DNA of 64,000 bases from Alphaproteobacteria bacterium (GTDB lineage Bacteria; Pseudomonadota; Alphaproteobacteria; CAAHEQ01; UBA3637): positions 1-64,000 of the forward strand of contig SUVA01000005.1 in the NCBI GenBank assembly GCA_015062245.1. The letters are read 5' to 3'. Position 1 is the stretch's first letter. The number at the start of each line of letters is the position of its first letter. Shown piece by piece: positions 28,281 to 37,436 of the stretch. The translations under genes were made by a program, and so were the position numbers. Under the pieces are notes generated by a model. It ran no database searches. It saw only the letters and a list, made by a program, of their open reading frames with translations, and had not been told where the DNA came from.

Positions 28281-28820
28281 TCAGGCAAGAATTTCTTCGC
28301 CAGAAATATCCCAACCCCAACTAAATTTTACTTTGGGAAAACTTTTTTGTAGCAAATCCACAATATTGGACAATCCATTTGTTGGCGTAGCAAGAAAAGA
28401 GATTTGGCAATTTCTTCTGCCTTGCCATTTTACTTCACTACTTTCAACATAGGCATCCCCAATCCCCCACTTATCTTTTGCCCAGTCCTTTGCTCTGAAA
28501 TAACCGTATTTGTCCATACAACGAACGGCCTGATAGGCATTTTTGTAATGCGTAAAACTTCTATCAGGACCATGGAACTTTCTTTTCAAGGCCTGTTGCT
28601 CATTCCTATTTAAAACAGAGATCTGTCCTCGTTCCCACAATTTCATATCTCGTTTCAGAACAGAGCAATCCCTAACCTGATGCAATTCCTTGGGCATAGG
28701 AACAATTTTATTAAAATCAATCGTCCCATCTCTTCCACATATCTGATTGAGGACATCCTCAACCTTCTTATGAGTTCCACACATCGTTAAAAAATGAAGT
28801 TTTTTAATTGTCATTATCAT
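28281..28820 (-). CDS. Api92/YubB-like protein (DUF1281 type)
   Basis: DFNKIVPMPKEL...YGYFRAKDWAKDKWG...FLATPTNGLSNIVDLLQKSFPKVKFSWGWDISGEE. Confidence 0.65.
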   Translation of the reverse strand: MIMTIKKLHFLTMCGTHKKVEDVLNQICGRDGTIDFNKIVPMPKELHQVRDCSVLKRDMKLWERGQISVLNRNEQQALKRKFHGPDRSFTHYKNAYQAVRCMDKYGYFRAKDWAKDKWGIGDAYVESSEVKWQGRRNCQISFLATPTNGLSNIVDLLQKSFPKVKFSWGWDISGEEILA

Positions 28821-28946
28821 TTTCCTTTCTTTTTTGACTATCGGTCAGATCTTTTGGTTGCTAACCTTTCAACCCTGCTTTTTTCCATGGTAAGCAGCAC
28901 CATTGCTCCCCGTGAGGGGATAACCACTTTTAGGGTGGTATCTCGT

Positions 28947-29129
28947 TTAAACAGGCATACAGACCAAATGCTGTGAAATAAACTCAACCAAATCGGATTT
29001 CCTGTATCTAACAAGTTTGCCGATTTTAACAAACGGAAGAGGATATCGTTGGTTAAATCTCCAATTTACAAGGGTTTGAGCAGGAATGCCCAAAAACTCT
29101 GATGCTTGTTGTGTTGTTAAAAGTTCCAT
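28947..29129 (-). CDS. AlpA/excisionase-family DNA-binding protein
   Basis: LLTTQQASEFLGIPAQTLVNWRFNQRYPLPFVKIGKLVRYRKSDLVEFI. Confidence 0.85.
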   Translation of the reverse strand: MELLTTQQASEFLGIPAQTLVNWRFNQRYPLPFVKIGKLVRYRKSDLVEFISQHLVCMPV

Positions 29130-29133
29130 AGTA

Positions 29134-30333
29134 TTATCCTTTCATTTGTTCGGAAATAAGGTTCATCGCCTTTTCCATAGATTGTTTAACTGGTTCAACT
29201 TGTAATTTTGCATAAATTTCAGTTGCTTTTGTTGATTGATGTCCTAAACTCTTCCCAATGATAAGCAAAGATGAGCCACACAATGCTTGATAACTAGCTC
29301 CTGTCCGTCGTAAGTCATGAACTTTTATGTCTGACTTGGAAAGTTTTTGGGGGAGATGGTATTTTTCCTCTCTAAATCTGAACCACTTTTCTCTGAAAGA
29401 AGACCACGATTTCTTAAAATCGGTTAAATGACCCGATTGACTCCCCTTTTCAGAGGGGAAAACATAAATAGTGTTGTTGCTTTCCTTCCGTCTTTTCAGA
29501 ATCTGGATCGCTTTATCCATCAAGGGAATAACCATGTCCGATTTATTTTTTGATTTTGAAGCAGGAATAGTCCAAAGTTTCAAATTAAAGTCAATTTCAG
29601 ACCATTCCATTGACAGAACATTACCTTTTCTTGCACTTGTAAAAAGAAGAAGATGTATCAAATCTTGTAATTCCTGCTTTTCCTGACCCAATAGTGTCAA
29701 GAAGTCCTTTATTTCATCTGGGCGTAAAAATCTATCTCTTTTAACTTTGGGGAAAGATTTGATCCCTTTTGCTGGATTTTCCCCTTTATATAAGCCCCAT
29801 TCAATTCCCCTGTTAAAAATGACCCTAATTCTTTCCAAGACAGCATTTGCTGTGTTATAACTTTGGGTGGAAAGTTTTTGGATCAGTTCATTTACCACAC
29901 TTGGTGTGATTTCTGAAACTTTTTTATGGAATAAACATTGGCAGTGTTTTTCAACAACACACTTGTCATTTTTCCAGCATCTTCTGTGCTGTTTGGAATA
30001 CTTTTCCAAGAACTCTATATAGAGTTGTTGAAATGTCAGTTCCTGTTTGTGCTCTTTCTTGATTTTAACAGGATTTAAGCCTTGGGCAATTTGTGCCTTT
30101 AACAATTTTGCCAAATCTCTTGCTTTTTCAACTTTCAGGTCTGGGTATCTGCCAATTTTAATTCGTTCAACATTTTTCCCAATCCGAGATAACAGGTAAA
30201 AGGTTTTTGTTCCTGCACAAGTAATTTGTAGGTATAATTTTGATTCTTTTGAATCAAAATAAAACATTCTGCCCTTTTCTGGTATAGGCAACGAATCAAG
30301 ATTGTGTTGGTTAAAAACAATAACTTTTTTCAT
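29134..30333 (-). CDS. P4-type tyrosine integrase
   Basis: N-terminal arm-binding-like region, LLLFTSARKGNVLSMEWSEID, KVHDLRRTGASYQALCG, LGHQSTKATEIYAKLQ; adjacent to the right tRNA copy. Confidence 0.95.
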   Translation of the reverse strand: MKKVIVFNQHNLDSLPIPEKGRMFYFDSKESKLYLQITCAGTKTFYLLSRIGKNVERIKIGRYPDLKVEKARDLAKLLKAQIAQGLNPVKIKKEHKQELTFQQLYIEFLEKYSKQHRRCWKNDKCVVEKHCQCLFHKKVSEITPSVVNELIQKLSTQSYNTANAVLERIRVIFNRGIEWGLYKGENPAKGIKSFPKVKRDRFLRPDEIKDFLTLLGQEKQELQDLIHLLLFTSARKGNVLSMEWSEIDFNLKLWTIPASKSKNKSDMVIPLMDKAIQILKRRKESNNTIYVFPSEKGSQSGHLTDFKKSWSSFREKWFRFREEKYHLPQKLSKSDIKVHDLRRTGASYQALCGSSLLIIGKSLGHQSTKATEIYAKLQVEPVKQSMEKAMNLISEQMKG

Positions 30334-30591
30334 ATACAAATCCGCCTTTCATGCGGCGTAGTATATAAGAAAAAAGCAGTTCTATCTCTTTATTTTATGT
30401 TTTTTGGGGTGCATCTAGGATATTCCAACTTTATTTGCGATAACTGCCAAGTTGGGAGTTCTTTAAGTAAAGAAAAATCTGTTAAAAAAAACATTTTCAG
30501 CTCCTATTGCATTCTGCTCATCTTATACACTTTTTTAGAGCGTAAGTCAAGCGATTTTCAAAATGCATAAAGTTGATGAAATACAATCCCT

Positions 30592-30615
30592 CGGTTCAAC
30601 ATTGGTTCAACATTT
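30592..30615 (+). repeat. Arm-type repeat, right end (CGGTTCAACATTGGTTCAACATTT)
   Basis: 24 bp, one mismatch to 12559-12582. Confidence 0.8.
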
Positions 30616-30747
30616 GAGGGTGATTTTGGGGTATTTTTGAGTATTTTGGAGTATTTTTCATGTCAAAATATCCGATATATAAAGAGAAGAAAAAAAATAA
30701 AAAAATGCTTGATTTTTAAGGATGAATGCTGTATAATGAAAAATATT

Positions 30748-30824
30748 GGACGTGTAGCTCAGGTGGTTAGAGCGTTACGTTGACATCGTAAAGGTCGCAA
30801 GTTCGAGTCTTGCCACATCCACCA
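30748..30824 (+). tRNA. tRNA-Val (GAC), right island junction; C4-A69 acceptor mismatch
   Basis: GGACGTG...TTACGTTGACATCGTAA...GCAAGTTCGAGTCTTGC CACATCCACCA; canonical T-loop, mismatched acceptor position 4-69. Confidence 0.85.
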
Positions 30825-30969
30825 TTTTTTGATTCCCTCTTTGATGGGAATTTTTTTGTAAAAAATTAAGCGACAAGTTTAGAATAGAATAATATATCCC
30901 TTTAAGTTTTATTTTGCTTGCAATTTTAAAAAAAATATTTTACCCTTAAAACGGATATAAAAAAACTTT

Positions 30970-31225
30970 ATATCCACGGAAAACCTGAAAAGGTTGAGTC
31001 CGAGGGCCTTCAAAAGCTCAAAGCATCACGAGTGAGCAATATATTCTTTCATCGGAAAGTATATATAAAAAATCTTAACAAAGACTTGCTCACTCTTTAT
31101 TTCCCGACATCGGTCGGGGAGCCTTTGGTGTATGTTCAAGGGAAAACCCTAAAGACCACAGGGATCATGGTGATGCTTGATTTTTGAACTCTCCGACCAC
31201 CTTAAAACAGGGTGGTTTTATTTTT
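30970..31225 (+). ncRNA. Candidate structured RNA or long 5' leader upstream of the pseudopilin/lectin-like gene
   Basis: AACCT-GAAA-AGGTT; AAGCATCAC/GTGATGCTT enclosing GAGTGAGCAA/TTGCTCACTC and CCCGAC-ATCG-GTCGGG; ends in CCACC..GGGTGG hairpin plus T-run. Confidence 0.45.
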
Positions 31226-31242
31226 TTGACAAGGAGAAAATT

Positions 31243-32364
31243 ATGAATAAAACAAACAAAAATTATAAAAGAAGCCAACGTGGGCGCAGTATGGTTGAAA
31301 TGCTGGGCGTGTTGGCGATTATCGGCGTCTTATCCGTGGGCGGTATATCCGCCTATTCCAAAGCGGTGGAAAAACACAAAGCGAATGAGGCCTTACATAA
31401 AGCTTCCATGATGGCAACAACGGTGTCGGCTTTTGCCATGACCAATGATGGAAAATTACCCACATCAATCACCGATTTTGCCAACTCAGGATATACAACC
31501 ACTCTTACCGATAACGGCACCCAATTTAAATTGACAGTGGCAGGTATCGGTTTTGATGTTTGCACACAAATGAAAAATGCCAAAGGCGGTATGGTGCGTA
31601 ATGTTGATTGTGATGAATCAGGCAACGCCACCATCACCTATTACAAAAACCTGGCGACCAATGACGAAGAGGGAAAGAATAGCCCGACAGGACCAGATCC
31701 CGCCTGTGCGGATGTGACATGCGAAGACGGTTTGACGTGTTTCCATGGTCAATGTAAGTGTTCAAACGGCTTGTTAAAGTGCGGAACACAATGCTGTGCC
31801 GAAGGGACGTATTGTACGCAGGGGACTGATACCTCAACATACGCCTGCACCGAACCAAGTGGGGAATGTAGCAGTAATTCAGATTGTGGTGAAGAGGAAT
31901 ACTGCAAGTTCAGTGATGGTAGTTTTACGAATCCGGGGACGGGAACGTGTACGGCTAAGGAGTCGTTGACAGAATATACCTTAACCCTTCCCAAAGGGGA
32001 TTTGACGGTGTATAAGGGTGGTGAGATGAACTGGTGGAGTGCGTCCAATCTGTGTCAAGCCCATGGCAAACAAATGGTGACGATGTCTGATTTAGGGATA
32101 GCGGACAGTGGCACGAATACACGGTGTTATTTTGATAAGACACACTCAGATTACGCAACGAAACCTTGTATTTGCAATGGCGGATCAGACAGCGATTGTT
32201 CAGCGACAACGACAGAACTCTATAACAAGCTTGGAACCTCCGGTAATCTCTGGCTAGCGGATAACAGCAAGGAAAGTTCCGGCCGCGCGCGTCGTGTGTA
32301 CCTCGGTACTGGTTTCGTCTACTACAGTGGTCGCTACGTCGACCTCTACGCCTTTTGTCGGTAG
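31243..32364 (+). CDS. Pseudopilin-like protein with Cys-rich repeats and C-terminal C-type-lectin-like domain; candidate DGR variable protein
   Basis: Prepilin-like RGRSMVEMLGVLAIIGVLSVGGISAYSKA; EGF-like Cys repeats; NWWSASNLCQAHGKQMVTMSDL...NLWLADNSKESSGRARRVYLGTGFVYYSGRYVDLYAFCR. Confidence 0.75.
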   Translation: MNKTNKNYKRSQRGRSMVEMLGVLAIIGVLSVGGISAYSKAVEKHKANEALHKASMMATTVSAFAMTNDGKLPTSITDFANSGYTTTLTDNGTQFKLTVAGIGFDVCTQMKNAKGGMVRNVDCDESGNATITYYKNLATNDEEGKNSPTGPDPACADVTCEDGLTCFHGQCKCSNGLLKCGTQCCAEGTYCTQGTDTSTYACTEPSGECSSNSDCGEEEYCKFSDGSFTNPGTGTCTAKESLTEYTLTLPKGDLTVYKGGEMNWWSASNLCQAHGKQMVTMSDLGIADSGTNTRCYFDKTHSDYATKPCICNGGSDSDCSATTTELYNKLGTSGNLWLADNSKESSGRARRVYLGTGFVYYSGRYVDLYAFCR

Positions 32365-32383
32365 AGTTCTCGTTTTTTTAACC

Positions 32384-32409
32384 CTCAGCCCCGAATATTC
32401 GGGGCTGAG
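32384..32409. terminator. Perfect 26-bp palindrome (terminator or cruciform)
   Basis: CTCAGCCCCGAATATTCGGGGCTGAG between convergent genes. Confidence 0.7.
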
Positions 32410-34110
32410 TTATTCATCCTGCATCTGGGAAAAGTTTTCAATTTCACATCTTAAAAGTTCAATTTCTTCTTTTATGGCCGGATTTTCGGTTTTAAAATAT
32501 TCGGCCTGTTTTTGGGCAAATTCTTCTTTCAAACGATTTAATTGTTTGCCACACAGCCAACGATCCACCTCTTGGGTAACCATTTCGGGTGTTTTGGTGG
32601 ATTTTATTTTATCAATTTGCATCATCAATTTTTTTTCGGTTTCCGGCATAGGCAAATCTTTTCCTTCCAAAACCGCATCCATCCAACCGTTAAAAAGGGC
32701 CGTTTCACGAATTCCCGAAAAATAATTTAAAGAACTTAAATTTTCCGAAAAGACGGCCAATTCATTGGGATAAGCATACAATGACGCCAACAAAAACAGG
32801 TCTTCTTGGGGTAATTGCAATTGAATATTGACATTTTTTTTCGCCCCACGATAGAATAATTTTTTTAATCGCTGTTTAATTTCGCTTTCATATAAGCGCC
32901 GTATTTCCTGATTTTGAATCAATTTAATTTTTTCCAACGCATCCGTTTGTAGTTTTGCCCGTTGTTCAGGGGTTGAATGAAGGTGGCTTGCCAACAAATC
33001 CGCCCAAAAAACATCAATAAAACTTTGGGCATTTTGAATCAGATTTTTCCATATCTTATCGGATTTTTGACGCATCATATCATCGGGATCCATCCCCGAC
33101 GGCAAAACCGCAAACCTTAACGATTTACCGGGAACCAACAACGGCAAAGCACGATTCATGGCCCGAATCATGGCCCTTTGACCGGCCGAATCACCATCAA
33201 AACACATAATCGGTTCATCACATAATTTCCACAAAAGCTGAACCTGTTTTTCCGTAAAAGCCGTTCCCAAAGGCGCCACCGTTTGATTCCATCCATGTTG
33301 ATGCAAGGATATCACATCCATATTTCCTTCCACCACGATAGCTTCGTTTTTCATACGAATCGTTTCAATGGCAAAAGGCAGACCAAATAATTGTTCCCCT
33401 TTATGAAACAAGTCCGTTTCGGGTGAATTCAAATACTTGGGTTCGCCTTTTTCCAACATACGACCGCTGAAACCTATCACACGTTTTTTGCGGTCAAAAA
33501 TCGGAAACATCACACGATCATAAAAATAATCATAAAATTGCTGACGTGTTTGATTAAAAGCCAACAAACCCAGCTTTTGCGCAACCTTTAAATCGCAACC
33601 TTTTGCTTTTAATTCATGCAAAAGACCACTGCCCGTTGGAGCATACCCCAAACGAAAGGTCTTTGCCGTTTGACCTGTCAATCCCCTGCCCTTTAAATAA
33701 TCGCACGCCTTTTGACCGGCTGGCGTTTTTAATTGGCTTTGAAAATACTGACAAGCAATTTCCATAATATCCGCCAAAGAAGATTGATGACGTTGACGCG
33801 CCTGCTCTTTCTCATCATTTTTGGGCAAAGGCACACTGGACATTTGCGCCAACATTTCAACGGCTTCCACAAAGGGCATCTTTTCACAATCCGTTAAAAA
33901 GCGAATGACATCCCCATGCGCCCCACATCCGAAACAATGATAAAAACCTTTTTCGTCATTGACGGTAAAAGACGGTGTTTTTTCTTTATGAAAAGGACAA
34001 AGCCCCAAAGATTCACGACCTTTGCGTGTCAATTTCACCCGTCTGGCAATCAAATCAGACAGCGTTATTTTTTCACGCAATAAATCCAAAAATTCAGGGC
34101 CAAAAAACAT
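32410..34110 (-). CDS. dnaG: DNA primase
   Basis: CPFHKEKTPSFTVNDEKGFYHCFGCGAHGDVIRFL zinc finger; Toprim EGNMDVISLHQHG; CFDGDSAGQRA. Confidence 0.96.
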   Translation of the reverse strand: MFFGPEFLDLLREKITLSDLIARRVKLTRKGRESLGLCPFHKEKTPSFTVNDEKGFYHCFGCGAHGDVIRFLTDCEKMPFVEAVEMLAQMSSVPLPKNDEKEQARQRHQSSLADIMEIACQYFQSQLKTPAGQKACDYLKGRGLTGQTAKTFRLGYAPTGSGLLHELKAKGCDLKVAQKLGLLAFNQTRQQFYDYFYDRVMFPIFDRKKRVIGFSGRMLEKGEPKYLNSPETDLFHKGEQLFGLPFAIETIRMKNEAIVVEGNMDVISLHQHGWNQTVAPLGTAFTEKQVQLLWKLCDEPIMCFDGDSAGQRAMIRAMNRALPLLVPGKSLRFAVLPSGMDPDDMMRQKSDKIWKNLIQNAQSFIDVFWADLLASHLHSTPEQRAKLQTDALEKIKLIQNQEIRRLYESEIKQRLKKLFYRGAKKNVNIQLQLPQEDLFLLASLYAYPNELAVFSENLSSLNYFSGIRETALFNGWMDAVLEGKDLPMPETEKKLMMQIDKIKSTKTPEMVTQEVDRWLCGKQLNRLKEEFAQKQAEYFKTENPAIKEEIELLRCEIENFSQMQDE

Positions 34111-34569
34111 TTATCCCGCCAACATTTGTTTAATGATACCCGAGGCCACACCAAAATCCATTTGGCCCGCATATTGACCACGCAAAGCCCCCATCACTTT
34201 ACCCATGTCTTTAATGCTTGTCGCACCGGTTTGAGCGATGACCTGTTGAATGGCCTGTTTCATTTCTTCGGCATCCATTTGTTTGGGCAAAAACGATTGA
34301 ATCACATCAATTTCACCTTGTTCATGGGCAACCAAATCTTCACGATTTCCCTTTTTATAGATTTCAATGCTTTCACGGCGTTGTTTAATCATACTTTGCA
34401 ACAAAGACAAAACACCGGCTTCATCAATACCGTCATAGTTGCCTTTACTTCTGTCGGCAATATCACGGTCCTTAATGGCCGAATTTATCAAACGCAAAGT
34501 GGCAACTTTATCTTTATTTTGGCTTTTCATTGCTTCTACAAGCTGTTTTTTAATTTCATCACGAATCAT
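34111..34569 (-). CDS. GatB/YqeY domain protein
   Basis: MKSQNKDKVATLRLINSAIKDRDI...MGKVMGALRGQYAGQMDFG. Confidence 0.9.
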   Translation of the reverse strand: MIRDEIKKQLVEAMKSQNKDKVATLRLINSAIKDRDIADRSKGNYDGIDEAGVLSLLQSMIKQRRESIEIYKKGNREDLVAHEQGEIDVIQSFLPKQMDAEEMKQAIQQVIAQTGATSIKDMGKVMGALRGQYAGQMDFGVASGIIKQMLAG

Positions 34570-34682
34570 TTTTATTCTCCTTTACGGTGTCTAGTATAAA
34601 CTTTTTTTCAAAAAAAAGAAAGAATTTTATTGCAACATATCTGTTTTTATGTATACTCAAAACTAAGACAAGGAGTTTTTAT

Positions 34683-35369
34683 ATGATTTTGTATATACTT
34701 TGCGGTATTATCAGTGGCTTTTTTATCCCCTTTATAGCGGGACGTTTCGGTAAAATTATTCCGGCCGACCCCGGCAATCTTTTATTGAATCTGTTTCATC
34801 GTCCCCGTTTCCCGACTGTTTATGATCCGGCCAGAGGATTTTTTCTGCGCCAATTATGGAAAAAGCTTTACCTATGGGCTGTTTTTTGGGCCATAACCAA
34901 CGGTGGATTATTTGCTTTAAGTTATTTTATTTTGCCCGAATCAATGCATATTTTTGCCGCCGTTTTAATTTGGTCTTTAAATGTATGCACGGTTATTGAT
35001 GCTCAATACTATCTGTTACCGGACTTTTTTACACTTCCCCTGTTGTTATTGGGCTTTGCATTTCACCTGTCCGTCAATGTACAAGACATTTCTTTTGCTT
35101 TGACAGGGGCTGTTTGTGGATACGCCGTTTCCATCTTATCCGTTTTAGCATTAGCCAAAGCCAAGCATAAAGAATTGGGCGCCGGTGATGTAAAAATGAT
35201 GACGGCATTGGGGGCTTGGTTGGGAATGATTGGTTTAAATATCTGTTTAATCTTGTCGTTTTTCCTATTTATTTTGTTTTCAATTTTGCCCGTTCAAAAA
35301 AAAGGGGCCTACGGTCCGGCATTGGGAACGGCGGCTTTAATTGTCTTTTTTGTTTTATTTTCAAAATAA
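34683..35369 (+). CDS. Prepilin peptidase (A24 family)
   Basis: Multi-TM; VIDAQYYLLPDFFTLPLL and GAGDVKMMTALGAWLG aspartate motifs; start refined to MILYILCG. Confidence 0.85.
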   Translation: MILYILCGIISGFFIPFIAGRFGKIIPADPGNLLLNLFHRPRFPTVYDPARGFFLRQLWKKLYLWAVFWAITNGGLFALSYFILPESMHIFAAVLIWSLNVCTVIDAQYYLLPDFFTLPLLLLGFAFHLSVNVQDISFALTGAVCGYAVSILSVLALAKAKHKELGAGDVKMMTALGAWLGMIGLNICLILSFFLFILFSILPVQKKGAYGPALGTAALIVFFVLFSK

Positions 35370-35432
35370 AACTGGACAATTGAATAAAAAACAATATAAT
35401 ATAGGGTAAAACTTGCAAAAAAAGGATAAAAT

Positions 35433-36302
35433 ATGCCTAGAAAGAAAAAAGAAACATTGGTTCATCTGGATATGGCTGAATTGACAAAAACGCCCAATAA
35501 GGAAAACGAAATTCCAAAGGATCAGATATTGGGGGATGTCTTGGCAAACGCCCGAAGAAAAAAACATCTGGAAATTGAAGATATCTCATCAAGCCTATGT
35601 ATCAAACCGATTTATATTGAAGCTTTGGAAAAAGGTCATTACTATGTTTTTCCGGCCCGTGCCTATACGGTTGGATTTTTACGTACCTATGCCCAGTTTT
35701 TAAAACTGGATACAGAAGAAATCTTGCAATTATTTTATCAGGAAACTTCCGATACAAAGGAAGAGCCAATGGATATGTTGGTCATTGAAAAGAAAATGGC
35801 TTTACCAAGTAAAAAAACATTGGCCATCGTTACAGGCTTATTTATTGCTTTTTATGTGATTTGGTATTTAATTGCCAAAACATATTCCCCACAAACTTTA
35901 ATTGAAGAAAGTTTGCCACAAATTGAAGAAAAACAAGTTTCAATTTCTCAACCAACCGATGTGGAAACAGTTATAGAAGATACAACAGAAGAAAAAAACA
36001 CAACTGTTTCAGAAAAAGCCCAAAAAGAAATTGAAGAAGTATCCGTTGATGTTTATACGGCCCCGGTGGCTTTTGTCGCCATTGATCGTGTGTGGGTGTC
36101 CATTAAAGATTCCAGAACAAACAAAGTTTTATTGGATAAAACCTTTATTAAAAATGAACACTATATTCCCAAAGTTGATTTAAAACATTTAACCCTTAGC
36201 ACAGGACGTGGCGGTGTGCTTGATTTATACATTGATGGCATGCGCAATAAAACATTCAAAAAAGAAGACAACACCCCTTTAATCGGATTGACAAAAGATT
36301 AG
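35433..36302 (+). CDS. RodZ-like HTH/TM protein (DUF4115-like C-terminus)
   Basis: LGDVLANARRKKHLEIEDISSSLCIKPIYIEALEKGHYYVFPARAYTVGFLRTYAQFL; single TM; RVWVSIKDSRTNKVLLDKTF. Confidence 0.8.
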   Translation: MPRKKKETLVHLDMAELTKTPNKENEIPKDQILGDVLANARRKKHLEIEDISSSLCIKPIYIEALEKGHYYVFPARAYTVGFLRTYAQFLKLDTEEILQLFYQETSDTKEEPMDMLVIEKKMALPSKKTLAIVTGLFIAFYVIWYLIAKTYSPQTLIEESLPQIEEKQVSISQPTDVETVIEDTTEEKNTTVSEKAQKEIEEVSVDVYTAPVAFVAIDRVWVSIKDSRTNKVLLDKTFIKNEHYIPKVDLKHLTLSTGRGGVLDLYIDGMRNKTFKKEDNTPLIGLTKD

Positions 36303-36367
36303 CGTTATTGTTTAAACAAACAAAACAAAGATCTTAAAATAAATCAATCAGTTAAAGGAGATATATT

Positions 36368-37435
36368 ATGAATTTACAAGAAAAACTTGAATCTATTTTA
36401 GTGCGTCATGAAGAATTGACGCAAATGTTGACGCAAGAACAAAATCGTGAAGATTTTATCAATTTATCAAAGGAATTGAGTTCTATTGAAGATATTGTCC
36501 GTGTAGCCAAAGATTATCTGAATGCCCAAAAACAAATGAAAGATAATGAAGAAATGATGAACGATCCTGAAATGGATCCCGAATTAAAACAAATGGCCAA
36601 CGAAGAATTCTATCAATTAAAAGAACAATTACCCAAAATGGAACATGAAATCAAGGTTTTGTTATTGCCAAAAGACGAAGCCGATGACCGAAATGTTATT
36701 TTGGAAATTCGGGCCGGTACCGGCGGTGAAGAGGCCGCTTTGTTCGGGGCTGAATTATTCCGAATGTATGAACGCTATGCCGCTTTAAAAAAATGGCGCT
36801 TTGAAGTTCTATCGTTAAACGAAACAGGATTAAACGGTTATAAAGAAGCTGTTGCCCAAATCAGCGGTAATGCTGTTTTTGCCAAATTAAAATATGAATC
36901 CGGTGTTCATCGTGTTCAACGTGTTCCCGAAACGGAAACTTCCGGCCGTGTACATACCTCAGCCGCAACAGTTGCCGTTTTACCGGAGGCCAAAGAAGTG
37001 GATGTTCAAATCAATGAAGCTGATTTGGAAATCACCACCTGCCGTGCCTCAGGGGCCGGTGGCCAACACGTCAACAAAACTGATTCAGCCATTCGCATTG
37101 TTCACAAACCAACCGGCATTGCCGTTGAATGTCAAGAAGAGCGTTCCCAATTTAAAAATAAAGAAAAAGCTTTGGTGCGTTTAAGAACTGCCCTTTACGA
37201 TATGGAAAGACAAAAAGCCGACAAAGAACGTTCTGATAATCGTAAAAGTCAAGTGGGTTCCGGGGATCGTTCCGAACGTATCAGAACTTATAACTATCCG
37301 CAAGGACGGGTCACAGATCACCGTATCAATAAAACCGTCTATCAATTACCCCAAGTTTTAAATGGCGAAGGTTTGGATGATTTCATTGAGGCTTTGATTA
37401 CCGAAGACCAAATGCAACGTTTATCCGAAGGTTAA
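36368..37435 (+). CDS. prfA: Peptide chain release factor 1
   Basis: [26 protein letters not shown]; [15 protein letters not shown] C-terminus. Confidence 0.96.
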   Translation: MNLQEKLESILVRHEELTQMLTQEQNREDFINLSKELSSIEDIVRVAKDYLNAQKQMKDNEEMMNDPEMDPELKQMANEEFYQLKEQLPKMEHEIKVLLLPKDEADDRNVILEIRAGTGGEEAALFGAELFRMYERYAALKKWRFEVLSLNETGLNGYKEAVAQISGNAVFAKLKYESGVHRVQRVPETETSGRVHTSAATVAVLPEAKEVDVQINEADLEITTCRASGAGGQHVNKTDSAIRIVHKPTGIAVECQEERSQFKNKEKALVRLRTALYDMERQKADKERSDNRKSQVGSGDRSERIRTYNYPQGRVTDHRINKTVYQLPQVLNGEGLDDFIEALITEDQMQRLSEG

Positions 37436-37436
37436 G

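Larger units (their letters stand above)
12437..30824. mobile_element. Genomic island integrated at tRNA-Val
   Basis: Flanked by near-identical tRNA-Val direct repeats; P4-type integrase and AlpA-like excisionase at the right end; matching 24-bp arm-type repeats inside both ends; accessory gene content. Confidence 0.9.

Noticed and set aside
28850-28960. Hairpins (CCCC-GTGA-GGGG and neighbours) downstream of the excisionase gene as an ncRNA
   Set aside because: Small local stems in an intergenic region; could be a simple terminator or leader, not enough support.
31243-32364. DGR template repeat or reverse transcriptase within the window
   Set aside because: No listed ORF shows RT motifs (e.g. 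YxDD with surrounding RT blocks), and I found no second copy of the VR backbone; the claim is limited to a candidate variable repeat.
32294-32725. 143-aa plus-strand ORF overlapping the pilin-like gene end and dnaG
   Set aside because: Out of frame with the pilin-like gene and antisense to dnaG; no support.
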